The notes: a model not told the origin generated them from the sequence alone. A stretch of DNA of 64,000 bases from Knufia peltigerae (GCA_030247855.1 JAPDRN010000052.1:62001-126000), one strand, 5' to 3'; counted from the first letter of the stretch, positions 45,400-56,981 are shown. Translations and numbers: made by a program.

Positions 45400-46212
45400 C
45401 GGAGTCTCAAGTGATGTCTCGAGTTGTCAATGGGTTTTTGAAAACAAATGCTCAATGTTTTCACGGAGTATTATGAATTGAAATGCAAGCATGAAAAACT
45501 CGGAATGATACCAGGCGTTCAGGAACCAAGAATGAAATGGAATGGCATCACAAGGCTCCTCATTGGGTCCTTTAGTTTGGAGGGAATCAAAGGAATCTGG
45601 CATTTTGAAAAAGCGAAGGAGTCATCAATATGGGCAAGGGGCAATGGGTTTAACTTGTCATGTCCGGAAGTGCTCCGATATGATAGAAAATATGTGGATT
45701 AGTTGTAATAGATAGAGGCATGATCAACCAACGAATTGATTGCTTAAAGAACTCAACACATCTTTCTCGCTTTTCTAGCCTTTGCTTCCCTTTCTAAACT
45801 GTCGCTCTCTGCTGTCGGCCACGTCAAGCTTGAGTGACTGCTGAATATCCTGATAATTGCGTAGTTCCCTGCATCGACACCATGTGTGACATCCTTGTGA
45901 TTGAATTTGATAGTGTACTCGGAAACACCCGTGGAGCGCCTGATCTCGCAGTTCTGGCGATGTGGTCATGGCGAAGAGCTGAAGCAGAATTGGTCGGTTA
46001 GTTGCTCGCTGGAATATCGTCGGAAAGTGTGTACTCGAATTCAGGAATATAGCTCGACAGTATCCGCAAGCTGCATCCCATTCCCGACGAGCGGTCCTCA
46101 GCTCTTCCCATCCTCATTGAGAGAGCATCCCACCACGTGCGGTATCCTGAAAATCAGTCGGCTGATGTCATCGAGGCCGGTATAACGGTCATAACGAGCT
46201 TCTCTTTTCTCT
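45400..46212. other. Convergent intergenic region
   Basis: About 800 bases between convergent genes (GPI-type protein and EMC5). Only short frames; no gene was recognised. Confidence 0.55.
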
Positions 46213-46617
46213 TCAACTTTTGGAGCCAGATCCTTGCGATCGGGCCCAGCTAGAAAATTCACTTCGCTGAGCTCTGATGTCCATGAATCCCACGCGTTCC
46301 TCCAGACCATGGAAAGGATTCGGTTCGCCGTCTTGTTCAACCTTTCCTGCCCATGCACTCCAGCTGACTGGCTTCAAGGATTCTGAGCCCAATATGAGCC
46401 CGAAACACGCCAAGAATACAGAGATGAGAGTCTCGAGCTTGATATCGAGCGGTAAGGGCGCAGGCTTGTGGAATCTAGTTGACAATGTCGAGAATTCATG
46501 CGCCGAGTATGCGCTACGTCAGGTTAGCAGGCTTTCCTGACAATGTGACTTGCAAACGTACGCATGGAAGAGAGATAGAAGACCGACGAGTACGAGCATG
46601 CGAGATATGAAAGACAT
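46213..46617 (-). CDS. EMC5: ER membrane protein complex subunit 5 (EMC5/MMgT)
   Basis: Exons 46617-46562 and 46513-46213 join across a 48-nt intron (donor GTACGT, branch GCTAAC, acceptor ACGTAG) to give 118 residues. The spliced protein has the family start MSFISRMLVLVGLLSLFHA, which is helix 1. Next come YSAHEFSTL and the second helix LETLISVFLACFGLILGSE. The conserved SLKPVSWSAWAGKVEQ and the C-terminal FHGLEERVGFMDIRAQRSEF complete it. EMC5 is a two-helix subunit of the EMC insertase that places tail-anchored and multi-pass proteins in the ER membrane. Length and order match the family. Neither exon alone is recognisable, so the intron is well supported. Confidence 0.92.
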
Positions 46618-47691
46618 GGTGAGGGTGAACGAGCTGGCTGTTTGATGCTGAAGTTGTAGACTCTCGATCACTCTCTCATACAAACTGTTCGAATGGACAA
46701 TCAATCGGTTGATCATCGGAATGCGGACTGCCACCTTGCTCACTCCTCGCCGCTTTGACGGATTTCCGCTGCTGCTTTATGGCTCCCCTTACCAGCCTTG
46801 TCTACCTATCTCAACCAAACACACAGTGGTAGGTACCTTGTGATCCTCATACATTCAATCTTGACGACTACCTGATGTTTAATGGTAAGTCACATGTGCA
46901 CGCGTTCAACATCGAGACAACGATTAGGATCCCGCATTCACGAGTCCTCGACGCCGTTTTCTTTCAGGTCGATCTTCTTAGATGACATTCCGATGTACTC
47001 TCAGAATGACCGCAACCGTCATCACGGACGAGCCAACCCTGCGTGGTATGAAGGGAGCTTCTGTGAACTTTCTCAGGCAAGTTTGATGCTATTCGCTTTC
47101 CAGCGAGCGCGTGACAAGACACAGAGGTTCGTCTTCAGTGATCGACATGACCTGATCCTCGTACTCTCACGCAAGTACCACATATGCACACTGGTCTCCT
47201 AGCCGCGAGGAATGCCACGTCTGCCTTGGCTTTCACTGCTAATATACACCAAGCTTGCAGCACGCTCATCAGACTCAACGCGCTAAACAGGATGATCGAG
47301 GGTCTTATGCTTTCAGATGACAACCTCGACCCGTGGTATTAACATAACTTGCAATAGCGAAGGCCTCGTATCGCTTATGGCTCTCAGGCCAAATTTCTCT
47401 CACTTGGTTGCCTCTGGTCTCCACCCCTATCATTTCCATCACCACCAATGGGCCACGATCATCGATTCGAACGGGCCAATGGGCCTACCATCAAAGCTCA
47501 GGTATGTGGCCGATCTCGGTCTCTCGAACAAGGCAACATGAAAGAAGATCACCATAGTCAAGGGTTGAAGCTGAGTCGCCGTTCAAAGCATAAATACCGA
47601 GCACGCCTGGAGGAGGGAAAATGCACCTTCCGATAACTCAAAAGCTCCTACTCGTACATCGAAAGGATAATCTGTAGCATTTCATCCAAAA
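46618..47691. other. Divergent intergenic region
   Basis: About 1.07 kb between EMC5 (-) and a small secreted protein gene (+). One minus-strand frame near 47135-47323 has a hydrophobic segment (PSIILFSALSLMSVLQAWCI) but no further support. Nothing else was recognised. Confidence 0.45.
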
Positions 47692-48129
47692 ATGGCCAAA
47701 CTCCTTACTATTCTGGCAGCCGCCGCCGGCCTTCCTCAACTTACAACCGCTAGCCCTATCGAATCCTTCGGCGACATCAAAGCGCGTCAAGTTGCCCAAT
47801 GCCCATCTTACCCTTGGTTTCTTGTGCCGTACGCGGACTCGTACCAGTGCCAGGGTACACCACAGCTCTTCCAACCCACGTCTGGCCCGTTCACGGCCGA
47901 TCCGATCAATACCCTGTGTGCGCCTTTGAGTGGTGGTCAACCAGGACCTCAAAACTTCCTGTCTGTAGCCGCCAACCCAGTGGCTTGCAGCCCAATGCAG
48001 AATTGGAAGATCAACCTATACATCGACGACCCTGACTGTACTACTCAGCCTATCGCTGTAACTTCCGGACAGTGCGTCGCGGCACTGAATGGTTGCAGTT
48101 TCACTAATTTCGATGCAATATTGATGTGA
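47692..48129 (+). CDS. Small secreted cysteine-containing protein
   Basis: 145 residues in one exon. The first 21 residues (MAKLLTILAAAAGLPQLTTA, then S) form a clear signal peptide. A possible dibasic-type processing point follows (DIKARQVAQ). The mature part has seven cysteines (QCPSYP, YQCQG, TLCAP, VACSP, PDCTTQ, GQCVA, NGCSF) and Trp/Tyr residues in a beta-rich-looking sequence. This profile fits small secreted or effector-like proteins, but no family is recognised. The odd Cys number leaves one unpaired or the disulfide pattern unclear. Confidence 0.75.
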   Translation: MAKLLTILAAAAGLPQLTTASPIESFGDIKARQVAQCPSYPWFLVPYADSYQCQGTPQLFQPTSGPFTADPINTLCAPLSGGQPGPQNFLSVAANPVACSPMQNWKINLYIDDPDCTTQPIAVTSGQCVAALNGCSFTNFDAILM

Positions 48130-48642
48130 TTGCACCATTGAGGAAAGGCTCAGGCTTCATGGAGGCACGAACGATTTGAAGTATCGGTGTTTCAAGTATT
48201 GTTCAATTGATTTTACTGGTGATCATCCTAAAAGACTCAATAAGGGCCCGGTCTTAGACGCTCCTCGACTCTGGACCAATGTCCCAATCTGATAGCTTCG
48301 AATTGCTTGAGCCCTTAAAGATTTATAAGTGTCACGATTTGCATCTAGAGCTAAATAGACTTACAATTGATACATTCCCGCTCAGAATCAATCTAGTATA
48401 TTGTTCAACGAAGAAGGTAGTCAGGCTGCTTAATATGAATGGATGTTTTCATGAACAACGCGCTCTACCGCTAGTATTGTTTTAACCATCGGATTTAACC
48501 GACGGGCATAAAAACTTCATCCCCTTAAGGCCCACCGTGTCTGAACTTGCAGGATATTCTCACACGTAGACGCCTCGTATGCTCAGTCGCAGTCTAGATT
48601 CTAGAGTCTTGAAACGAACAACAGTTCATTTTCTCAACGACA
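48130..48642. other. Intergenic region
   Basis: About 510 bases between two plus-strand genes; AT-rich in the middle. No gene was recognised. Confidence 0.55.
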
Positions 48643-49709
48643 ATGTTCCAATCAATCGCAAGATATACGAATGATGCCGGTAAGTATTGAAGGCCGTTGT
48701 ACCTTCGCCCAACCACCTACCAATTATGATTACTAATTTCTCATCATGTTCATCTCACCCAAGTCGGCATCGAGAAAGCTCTCAAATTCGTACAATCGTT
48801 TGCTCAAGTTGCCGAAGTCATCATCGCTTCCACACCGGAAGAACTGGCGCGCTGGAAGACTGCCAAAGATCAGGCCAATATCGGTCAGTCTCGCAGCTTT
48901 TTGTCCGATGGACAAGCTCATTGAGCACGCTTCCCATGTCGACTATTTGCACATCTGAGCACCCTTGCTTACGAGTCTAATACGGGATTATATGTCAAAA
49001 TGTGGTCTGACTGAAAGCACCCAGGTCGTCGTTATTTCCGTTTGTTCAAATGGATCGACTGTTGGAACACCGTGTACAACCTACTGACAACCTACTCGTC
49101 TCCTCCGGCTGACTCTGGAGATGAAAAGTCCCAGAAGAATAATCACCAAGATGGTATCAGACTCACGTTGATGGTGGCCAAGTTCTCTCTGCTTGGGATA
49201 TTCTTATTCATGGAGAGCTTCTGTATTGTATGGCCTCGAAAAGCCATCGGCCCGCGTATGACTGACTGACACGACTGTTTTTTCTGTAGGCTGATGCAAT
49301 GCACATCTCTCACAACAGCTGGGCACCATGGCTGCAAGTCGAATCTTTGAAGTTTTGGTTTTATTCTCTCGCAGTCTCGGTCTTGCTTGGGCTGTACGAC
49401 TTGGTGATGCTAGATTCTAGCCCGACCCCCGCGGAACCAGTCGTCAGTGAGAAAACCAAAGCGAAAGTCACGGTCAAGACCGGCCGTAAGAAGGCGTCCA
49501 CTGCTGTAGTCGAAACCAAGCCGCCTTCAGCCCAGAACCAGAATAAGCGACAGGCGATCTTGAAAGGTATCGTGGCCGACAGCTGCGACCTGTTGATCCC
49601 AGGCTCGATTGTCGGATGGATTCCCATTGATCCGGTTCCTGTCGGCATAGCCGGCTCCTTGAGTGCCATTTTGGGCGGGTCTGACGCTTGGGCACGTGTG
49701 AACCCATAG
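48643..49709 (+). CDS. Peroxisomal membrane proliferation protein, Pex11 family
   Basis: Four exons, 48643-48679, 48764-48883, 49025-49227 and 49290-49709, give 259 residues, all joins in frame (introns 84, 141 and 62 nt). The N-terminal part, spread over three exons, contains the amphipathic-helix-like sequence VGIEKALKFVQSFAQVAEVI and then GRRYFRLFKWIDCWNTVYNL, reminiscent of the Pex11 pattern. A hydrophobic stretch (LLGIFLFMESFCI) and later LKFWFYSLAVSVLLGLYDLV follow. The C-terminal part (LKGIVADSCDLLIPGSIVGW, then PVPVGIAGSLSAILGG) matches the end of this family. Pex11 proteins elongate and divide peroxisomes. Which paralogue (Pex11 or Pex11B/C-type) cannot be decided here. Confidence 0.82.
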
Positions 49710-50474
49710 CCCACCTTGTCGACCGATAAGGGAGGGGGTTGCTCCCCGGCCGAATGAGCATGAACGGAGTTACTGGAGACTTTTCATGAATCAGAAGCAT
49801 GTGCCCACCCCCGGCAAGCGTGGCACGCAATACCCCTCTCGTCGGCAAATGTGGTTCTGGAACCACGGCCCTTGCCTATTGAGAGTTCTCCTCTCTTGCA
49901 CAGAAGGCAACCATTCGGTCAATTTGTCCATGAGGGGGCCTCTGCCGACCACGTATGCAGGCACAGGGATGGCGCCTGCAGTCCCTTGGCTCTCGACAAG
50001 ATCAAGATCACGGGCCAGACGAGGACGGCTCTCGGATACTCCAGTCAATCGCTACAGGGTATGGAGGAGGGGAGCTTCAGGCTTGGGAGAAAAAACGTGG
50101 ACAGAGAGTCCGAGCGGTGAGCTAGCTTAGCTGTCCACCCAGATGCAGGTGCTGCAAGTCAGTATGCATGAACCAGAACCAGTCCGTTTTTCAAACATTT
50201 CGTTCACTATATATCCTTGTCTTGCACGTGGCCATTACTCTATCCAATGAATATACGTCGTCAACCATGTACTTGTATCGTGCCAGCCATCATCATGCAC
50301 GAGCGCGTCATAACCGCGCCCCTGTCTAGCGTAACTGTCGTCTCGTCTCGCTTCTCGCCTTTTGTATCCAGTTTTATTTTCTCCGACTGCTGCAGGAACA
50401 ATATCCCCGCCAATAATTACTACCCTCCCACATGGCAATCCCTCCACATGTGTCAACGAACCATTGCAACTTGA
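49710..50474. other. Convergent intergenic region
   Basis: About 765 bases between convergent genes. Open frames near 49786-50130 look non-coding. No gene was recognised. Confidence 0.5.
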
Positions 50475-51955
50475 TCAGTTGTCCAAAGCCGCATAGTAGC
50501 TGTAATCCTGGTTCAACAACGGGAAAACGTCCGGCTCCGGCTGGTTCGAACCACCATGCCAGACTGGACTGGGCAAGCTCTGGAGACCGCCGTTGGGCTG
50601 CATGGTGTCCGCGAAGATGTGTTCGAACGTCTTGGCCCATTGGACACGGTTATTGAGACCGTCGAGACCCCAGAGCTCTTGTAAGAAATGTAGGATGGAG
50701 GTGTGCGTGTAGGCCGAGTTGTCGGCGTACATGGTCCCGTCGTCGTGGATGAGCGTGTTGGCCGGGATCCAGGGCGAGATCAGGAATGCGGGCACGCGGA
50801 CACCCAGACGGGTAAAGTCGTAGGTGACGTTGTGTCCGTCTGACAACCCGGAGAAGGTGATGCCGTCTTCGGGAGCAGGGATGCCCGTTGGTGGAGGGAC
50901 GTGGTCGGCGAAACCACCGTGCTCATCGAAGTTGATGACCAGGAGACTGTTGATATTGTTGTGGTTAGCTGACAGCCTTAGAACGAGACATAAAAGGTGT
51001 ATACTTACGTCTCCTCCCAGTACGGCGAGTTTCGAATGCCATCGTAGACGTGCTTGATCAGTAATTCTCCGGCTGCCATGTTGCTGGTAGGGTGCATGGA
51101 GTCGACAGTGCAGCATTCAGGGTTGATGTATGAGAATTGAGGGAGATTTCCAGTCTTGAGATCGGTAAAGAACTGATCGGCGTGGACGATCTTTTCCATC
51201 GAGTTGTCCTGGACCCACTTGTAGATAAACGAGTCGATGATGTCGGACTCGTAGTAGTTTTTCCATGTGATGTTCTTCTTGTCGAGTGCTTCGAAGATGG
51301 ATGTGGCGCAAGACACGCCTGTGACATTGGCAAACCAGCCTGTCGCTTGAGAGTCCTTGTTGTCGACGTATCCACAGGTCGATCCTGACGTGTGGAACAT
51401 GCGGTTGGGGTTGGTAGGTCCCGGGTGCTCAGCGTGATAAGTATCGAACATTGCATAGTTCTTAGCAAGCTCCATCAAAGTGCTTCCCTTGGCCGGGTCG
51501 TAGGCCTTGATGACAAAGGCGCTGTCGCCGGGTGTGGCACTGTATTTCTCGGACTGGCGCTCAATGAAGCCATCCATGCCCGGATTGTCACTGGCAGTGG
51601 GGTTCCATTTGCGGTAGATCTCGTAGCTAGTACCAGCGAAGTTGTGGTCAGGATCAACCAAGGGAACCTCGTCCTCAAACGGGCTGGCGCAAATCATGAT
51701 GGGTTCGTTGTAGATGGTCCAGTTTGGGTTGGTGTACTCATTGCAATAGTTGATGTTTTTGAGGCCGTCAATATCGTCTCTGTAGTCCCAGTAGCCAGCT
51801 ATGTTATCAAAGGAGTGGTTCTCCATCATCAAAACCACGACTCTCTTGATCTTTGAGCTGATAGGGCCCCAGGTGGCGCTGCGAGGCTTAACCGGGACAG
51901 CAATGGCGGATGAGATGATGGCCAAGGCCACGGACAACTTGAGAAGACGAGCCAT
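50475..51955 (-). CDS. Secreted phospholipase C-type phosphoesterase
   Basis: Exons 51955-51009 and 50946-50475 (62-nt intron) give 472 residues of the phosphoesterase family that includes bacterial-type phospholipases C and acid phosphatases. A signal peptide (MARLLKLSVALAIISSAIAV) is followed by the metal-site motif MMENHSFDN. Next come HPGPTNPNRMFHTSG and, across the splice junction, LLVINFDEHGGFADHVPPPT, whose Asp/Glu/His residues are the second metal-site block. Several N-glycosylation sequons support secretion. Family members hydrolyse phospholipid headgroups or other phosphodiesters/monoesters, so the substrate should be read as a phosphoester of unknown type. It is divergent from the CCC1 iron transporter gene, about 1.16 kb away. 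Confidence 0.9.
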
Positions 51956-53113
51956 TTTGGGGGGAAATTGCCGAGAAAGATTCTGTTACTTCCTGCCTGA
52001 CAGAAGAAAGGCATTGCGAAGATTTCACAAGCATCTACCTTATATGTTTCTTTTCTCGGGACTCGCAATGCGGACTTGGTGCCGGTTTTCGGCCATGCTC
52101 GTTGAGGTGACGATATCTCAGAGGAATGCTCGACACGGCAAGTCATATCCAATCCTTCTCAAGCCTTTCGACACGTTGTGAGCTGGATTTCGAGCAGATC
52201 GAAGAAAACATGAAAGATCATCTTGGTCACCTTCCGTTCGGAGCGCTAGGAGTAGAACCGGCGTTCGTCGGAGCGAGGAATACTGCGTTTCGATGATTGT
52301 AATCCAGGCGGCCGCTGGGTCTGACGGTTTTGTCCGTCCATATGGATGCAAGAGGATCCTTGGAAGAATTGATGTTTTGTGCTGATGTTGATGGTGGTAG
52401 TGGTAGCTTACAAGAGCTCATGTGGGTCTGATACAGGTTTTAGAGGCAGCGACTATAACTAACCAGCACTAACAGACTAGCCCCAGCACTAAAACCACTA
52501 AACTTAGCGTGGGGACCAGGAACCAAAAATCTTGCTTGTGGATGCTTGTACATGCTTGTTCAGGGTCCTCCAGAACCTACACTATCGTCCAATGAAGTCC
52601 TATACAATTCACCTTACTCCCACACGTGCGCTCACGCTGCAGGTCGCCTGTACGCATTCCAATGGAGCTTCTGGAAGGATCGTCGCTCTGAATTGCTTCC
52701 TCCTTCCTCTTTTCGTCCTCTCCACCTTATTTTTTCCAGCCAGCTTCTTTTTCTTGCCGTGTTCTTGTGCTACAGAGCAGTGCACGTTGCGGCGTAGTTG
52801 ATGCTGATTGAATCTCGAAAGGTTGCATTCGCAATCCTATTCACCTACGTGGCCCTTCACCGGCTGAGGACCCTTGCAACTAAGACGGTGGGTTGCATGT
52901 CGTGTGATTCCTTCTGGCCCCATGCCCGTTCAAGCTTGACACCCTCACCTTGGACAAAAGCCCATCATTTCACAAACTCAGAGCATGGCGGCACGGGTAG
53001 CTCGGCTGAACAACGTCTTCGCAAGCATGAGTTATGGATTTACTTGTGAAAGCTGACTTTTCTTTCCCTTCGACCTACCCATTGCCTTCTTCCTAAGTCC
53101 CCCCAACTTCCAA
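51956..53113. promoter_or_regulatory. Bidirectional promoter region, phosphoesterase / CCC1
   Basis: About 1.16 kb between divergent start codons. It contains a CACGTG element (52623-52628) and two CCAAT boxes (52589-52593 and 52659-52663). CCAAT is the core of the HapB/C/E-HapX iron-response module known to control CCC1-type genes in Aspergillus; that this applies here is inferred. Confidence 0.5.
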
Positions 53114-54130
53114 ATGAGTGACATCTTCTCAGATATTGAGCACCTAAATACTGTCAGTCCCAGACCATCCAAGAGAGTCCGCTTCTCCAAGACCAACACC
53201 ACCACCATGTTCAGTGAAAGCTACGAAGACGCCAACGCGATGGCTGCCATGGTCAACTTCTTCAGACCAACAAAGTACACATCGCTGCCACGAGACCCGG
53301 AGAAAGAAGCAGAGAGCAAGGCACTCGCTCCGATCTCAGAAGACTCAGCCTTGGAGACAAGCAGCGAGACTTCGGCAGAGACCATGTGTGACGCTGGTCT
53401 ACCTCCAGCAGAGACCGACACAGGATCCATGAAAGCTCGAATCATCTCAGACGCCATCATTGGCCTCTCAGATGGTCTCACGGTGCCGTTTGCGCTCACT
53501 GCAGGCCTCTCCGCACTGGGAGATACCAAAGTCGTCGTCTTCGGTGGCCTCGCGGAGCTCATTGCGGGTGCCATCTCCATGGGTCTCGGTGGCTACCTGG
53601 GAGCCAAGAGCGAAGAAGACTCTTACAAGGCAACCTTACGCTCTACACAGTCCAGAGTCCACGACTCAAATAATGATCTTGCCTCGGAAATCACTTCTGT
53701 CTTTGCTCCTTACCACCTTCCCCCGTCCACGCTGAAGGACTTCACACATCAACTCATCACCTCCAACAGCCCTGATACGGTGGTCGACTTCTTGATGCGC
53801 TTTCAGCAAGGCACACCTGAGCCAGCTGCCAGCAGAGCACTCATCTGTGCCTTGACTATCGCCACGGGCTACTTTATCGGAGGCTTCGTACCTCTGCTTC
53901 CGTACTTTTTCGCCTCGAAGGTCACGGAAGGGCTCATCTGGAGCATCAGTGTCATGATTCTGGCACTGTTTATCTTTGGATATGTGAAGACGGGAGTGAC
54001 AGATGGGTTCAGAGGTCGGAGGTGTGTTCTCAAAGGCCTTAAGGGTGGCGGTCAGATGGTCATTGTGGGTGGAGCGGCTGCCGGATGTGCAATGGCAGTG
54101 GTCAGACTGTTCAACTCTATGGAGTTCTGA
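53114..54130 (+). CDS. CCC1: Vacuolar iron/manganese transporter, CCC1/VIT family
   Basis: Single-exon frame of 338 residues. After a hydrophilic, Ser/Glu-rich N-terminus of about 105 residues comes the family hallmark IISDAIIGLSDGLTVPFALT. It is followed by GGLAELIAGAISMGLGGYL, the second helix with metal-site residues. A cytosolic hydrophilic region (KSEEDSYKATLR, then EPAASRALICALTIATGY) leads to three further hydrophobic helices. These transporters move Fe2+ or Mn2+ from cytosol into the vacuole in exchange for protons and protect against iron excess. The long N-terminal region is usual for filamentous fungi. Neighbouring genes encode secreted phosphoesterases; joint regulation by phosphate and iron is plausible but unproven. 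Confidence 0.9.
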   Translation: MSDIFSDIEHLNTVSPRPSKRVRFSKTNTTTMFSESYEDANAMAAMVNFFRPTKYTSLPRDPEKEAESKALAPISEDSALETSSETSAETMCDAGLPPAETDTGSMKARIISDAIIGLSDGLTVPFALTAGLSALGDTKVVVFGGLAELIAGAISMGLGGYLGAKSEEDSYKATLRSTQSRVHDSNNDLASEITSVFAPYHLPPSTLKDFTHQLITSNSPDTVVDFLMRFQQGTPEPAASRALICALTIATGYFIGGFVPLLPYFFASKVTEGLIWSISVMILALFIFGYVKTGVTDGFRGRRCVLKGLKGGGQMVIVGGAAAGCAMAVVRLFNSMEF

Positions 54131-54707
54131 TGTGACTGAAGTAGGGCATGAAGTATCAAAAATGTTTAGTTAGGATTGGAGTTGGAAGGTTGAATAGCAC
54201 AATTAGCACTTTTCATAGCCAAGAATAAGAGGGTCTTCAAAGATACACCTTTAACTTTTCGGAGAGGAAGTATACTATGTGTAGCTTTGAGATACTCTAA
54301 TCGCAAGTTCAAAGTCTGATGTGTCGCACTCTTCCACTCCTAAGGAGCATCTTTCCATTCATACGTAAAGCCCATGCTGTGATGAGGATGTCTCTAGCAC
54401 TTGACATAAAGATTGCAATGACTGCTAGCTGAAAAGACATGACCTTTGAGCAAGGCTAAGTACATAGCTTTGGAATAAAAAAGTATGTGTCTTTCGACCG
54501 TGGTTGAATGCGTGGCACTGCTTCTCTTTTCTGCCTTCTTACACTGGACGATTGGAACTGCTATCTAGTCTCAACTATAGCTCTTCAGATTTAAATCACA
54601 AAACAACTTGAACAATGAATAAGGCAGGAGTATTATATTACTTGAAGTTCAATCTAGATACGCTAACTCTTTCCGGTTAGACTTATCGGCTCCACCTAGT
54701 TCATCAT
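54131..54707. other. Convergent intergenic region
   Basis: About 580 bases between convergent CCC1 and acid phosphatase genes; AT-rich. No gene was recognised. Confidence 0.6.
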
Positions 54708-55949
54708 TCAAGCGGGAGGACCATGCTTGACATTGTTGCCAACCAAAGCATCGTAAGGGTACGGGTTCGTGTAGTTCATGGTCGGAGCTCTTCCATTGAT
54801 CTGCTTGACGACAGCAGGCAAGACACCCTTGCCGTTGGCGCAGGTCGAGTCATTGGTGGGGACTGGCCAGGTTGGGACGTACTCAGCGTCGTTGAAGGGA
54901 CCGGGGTACGACTCGTTAAAGTAGAAGGCGAGGTTGTTGTTGTTCAGCTGAGCGTTCTTATAGCCCGTCTTGTTGGCCACCATCTCGAACACGTTGGCGT
55001 GGCAGTCCCATCGACCAAGGGATGGGAGACCCCAGTTCTGGGAAACCGACGCAATGGTAGAGTAGTGGTTGTAGAAGGTGCTGTCAGTGGTTCCCCTCAA
55101 TTCCTTGGGGATCGCTCCGCCAATGAGAATCGAGAGAACCTTGTTGGAGATTTCATAGGTCTCATTTTCATCGAAGGTGATCAAAAACACCGTGTTGTTC
55201 ATCACATACTCATTTTCGACCAACGGCGCCATCCAGGTACGAAGCCAGTTTCCGGCAAACGTTATATTACTATCATGGCGATCGTTTGTCATGTTGGGAG
55301 TTATGAAGGCCCATTGAGGAAGAGACTGGCTCTTGATATCGTTTTGAAAATCGTCAAAACTTTTGATTTGGCGGGCCCGAGTATCATTCTTGGCAACCGA
55401 GTCGTAGATCATCAGGGGATTGTGTTTGCGGACATAGTCGTTCGCAAAGGTCTCTTGGTTTGAGTAGTTGAAGCCCTGGAAGCCGGCGTAAGGAATGTGT
55501 TCCTGATACTCGCCCCAAGCAATTTGCTTGGTGTCGAGCAGATCGGCAACGGTGGCGATATCAGCAGGAACGCTGTTGAAGTCGTCATTCTGCATGCCAA
55601 AGGTGTCTCCTCCGGCAGCAGCACAGTAGTTTGGCTCCGAAGGATGCGTGACGGCGTAGTAGTTGGTCAAGGTGATACCCTGGGCGGCGAGCCATTCGAA
55701 ATTGACATCACCAGCGGTGGCTTGGTAATCAGTGTTCTCCATCCAGACCTGGTAGAAACGATCGAATGCAAGGCCCTTGACATTGCTTTTTGGCGAGAGT
55801 GGCTTGACAGTGGCAGCCGCAGAATGAATCGCCGCGGCCGAGGGTTCAAAGGTCGACTCGGCGGGGCGCGAAGCATATGACGAGGTGGAGGTTGGAGCAG
55901 CCAAGGCCAGATGGCCTGCTGCGAGAAGGAAGACTGCAGATGAGAGCAT
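54708..55949 (-). CDS. Secreted acid phosphatase (PhoA-like phosphoesterase family)
   Basis: Single-exon frame of 413 residues with an N-terminal signal peptide (MLSSAVFLLAAGHLALAAP). The family motifs appear in order: FYQVWMENTDYQAT, THPSEPNYCAAAGGDTFGMQ and VFLITFDENETYEI. Many sequons of the form NxT/S suggest heavy glycosylation. Family and size match the repressible secreted acid phosphatases of Aspergillus, which release phosphate from monoesters outside the cell. Three CACGTG elements (56349-56354, 56479-56484, 56768-56773) lie within about 820 bases upstream; this is the binding core of Pho4/NUC-1-type regulators, so phosphate-starvation induction is likely (inference). Confidence 0.9.
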   Translation of the reverse strand: MLSSAVFLLAAGHLALAAPTSTSSYASRPAESTFEPSAAAIHSAAATVKPLSPKSNVKGLAFDRFYQVWMENTDYQATAGDVNFEWLAAQGITLTNYYAVTHPSEPNYCAAAGGDTFGMQNDDFNSVPADIATVADLLDTKQIAWGEYQEHIPYAGFQGFNYSNQETFANDYVRKHNPLMIYDSVAKNDTRARQIKSFDDFQNDIKSQSLPQWAFITPNMTNDRHDSNITFAGNWLRTWMAPLVENEYVMNNTVFLITFDENETYEISNKVLSILIGGAIPKELRGTTDSTFYNHYSTIASVSQNWGLPSLGRWDCHANVFEMVANKTGYKNAQLNNNNLAFYFNESYPGPFNDAEYVPTWPVPTNDSTCANGKGVLPAVVKQINGRAPTMNYTNPYPYDALVGNNVKHGPPA

Positions 55950-56981
55950 CTTGGATGGAGTGGCACAAGAGAACTACAGCTGTTGAGGGATGCAGGTCGG
56001 ATGGTCCTCTCTCCCAGCCAGGTTGCTCTTCTTATACCTGGGCCTGCTCGGCACATCGGCCCGGCACAAACGTGTTCAGAATTTTTCTCAGCCGCCACTC
56101 TCAAAATCTTCTTTTCCTGAACTGGTAATACCATCGGATAGATACTACTCGTTCCTTGAGCATCAACTGATGGGTGTGACGAAGCTGAACTAAACATGCA
56201 GCCGAAAATAGTTAGTGCTCAAGGCAAGGTTCGACCCAGATGCATATGCATTATTAGTGAATTTAGTGATGATTAGTGCCACTTAAGTTGCTAGCGCGAT
56301 TAGCCTTGCGGGGTACCAAGCTCCCACCACTTAAAGCTTAGTTTGGGGCACGTGTGTCGATTTGGGATTCAACGTCGACTCTTTCAACCGCGCTTGCTCC
56401 CAGCCATTTCTGTTCTTTCATCTTCTATGTCCATGACTATGACAGAAAAAGTCCCTGCATAATGCGACGCTCTCTGTGCACGTGGTCCCACAAGTACGGA
56501 TCCTGCCCGAAGACTCTGTAGCACCTGCGTCGGGTCAGTCGGCAATGGCCTTATCACAAATAGTGAGAAAACTTGCCAGCATACCATGAACGGCGGAGCC
56601 TTACTGGGTACCACGCAGACTCATACAGCGTTACAGTGCCCGCTCAAGTCCACTTCGCTTATCATACGAATCAACTGGAACCAAAAAAAAATTAACAATG
56701 TCTACTTTGTCATAGGGTCTTCCTGCCGGTCCAAACATGACCCTTACATGGTTGGAGCAGGAGTAAGCACGTGTACAATGGTACGATGAGAACGCTCTTG
56801 CTGTAGGACCTACCGCTTTCAGTATCGGAGTCGCCAGATTTTGCGGCCGGTGGGACTTCATTGGTAGTGACCTCGAAGTAAATGTCCACAGCGAAGCTGC
56901 TTCGATGAAAGCCATGGGCAACAGCATGAGATTCTACCTGCGGTACACCTTACTATTACTGCTACCAGTTGGTCTCAATAA
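55950..56981. promoter_or_regulatory. Acid phosphatase upstream region with three CACGTG boxes
   Basis: About 1 kb. It carries CACGTG at 56349-56354, 56479-56484 and 56768-56773, the core of bHLH phosphate regulators. A run of A residues lies at about 56685. No gene was recognised in this stretch. Confidence 0.6.

Noticed and set aside
47135..47323. Minus-strand frame with one hydrophobic segment
   Set aside because: Short, no homology or clear splice continuation; kept only as a remark in the intergenic entry.
50543..50552. GGTTCGAACC, similar to a tRNA B box
   Set aside because: Lies within the coding exon of the phosphoesterase; no A box or cloverleaf arms nearby.
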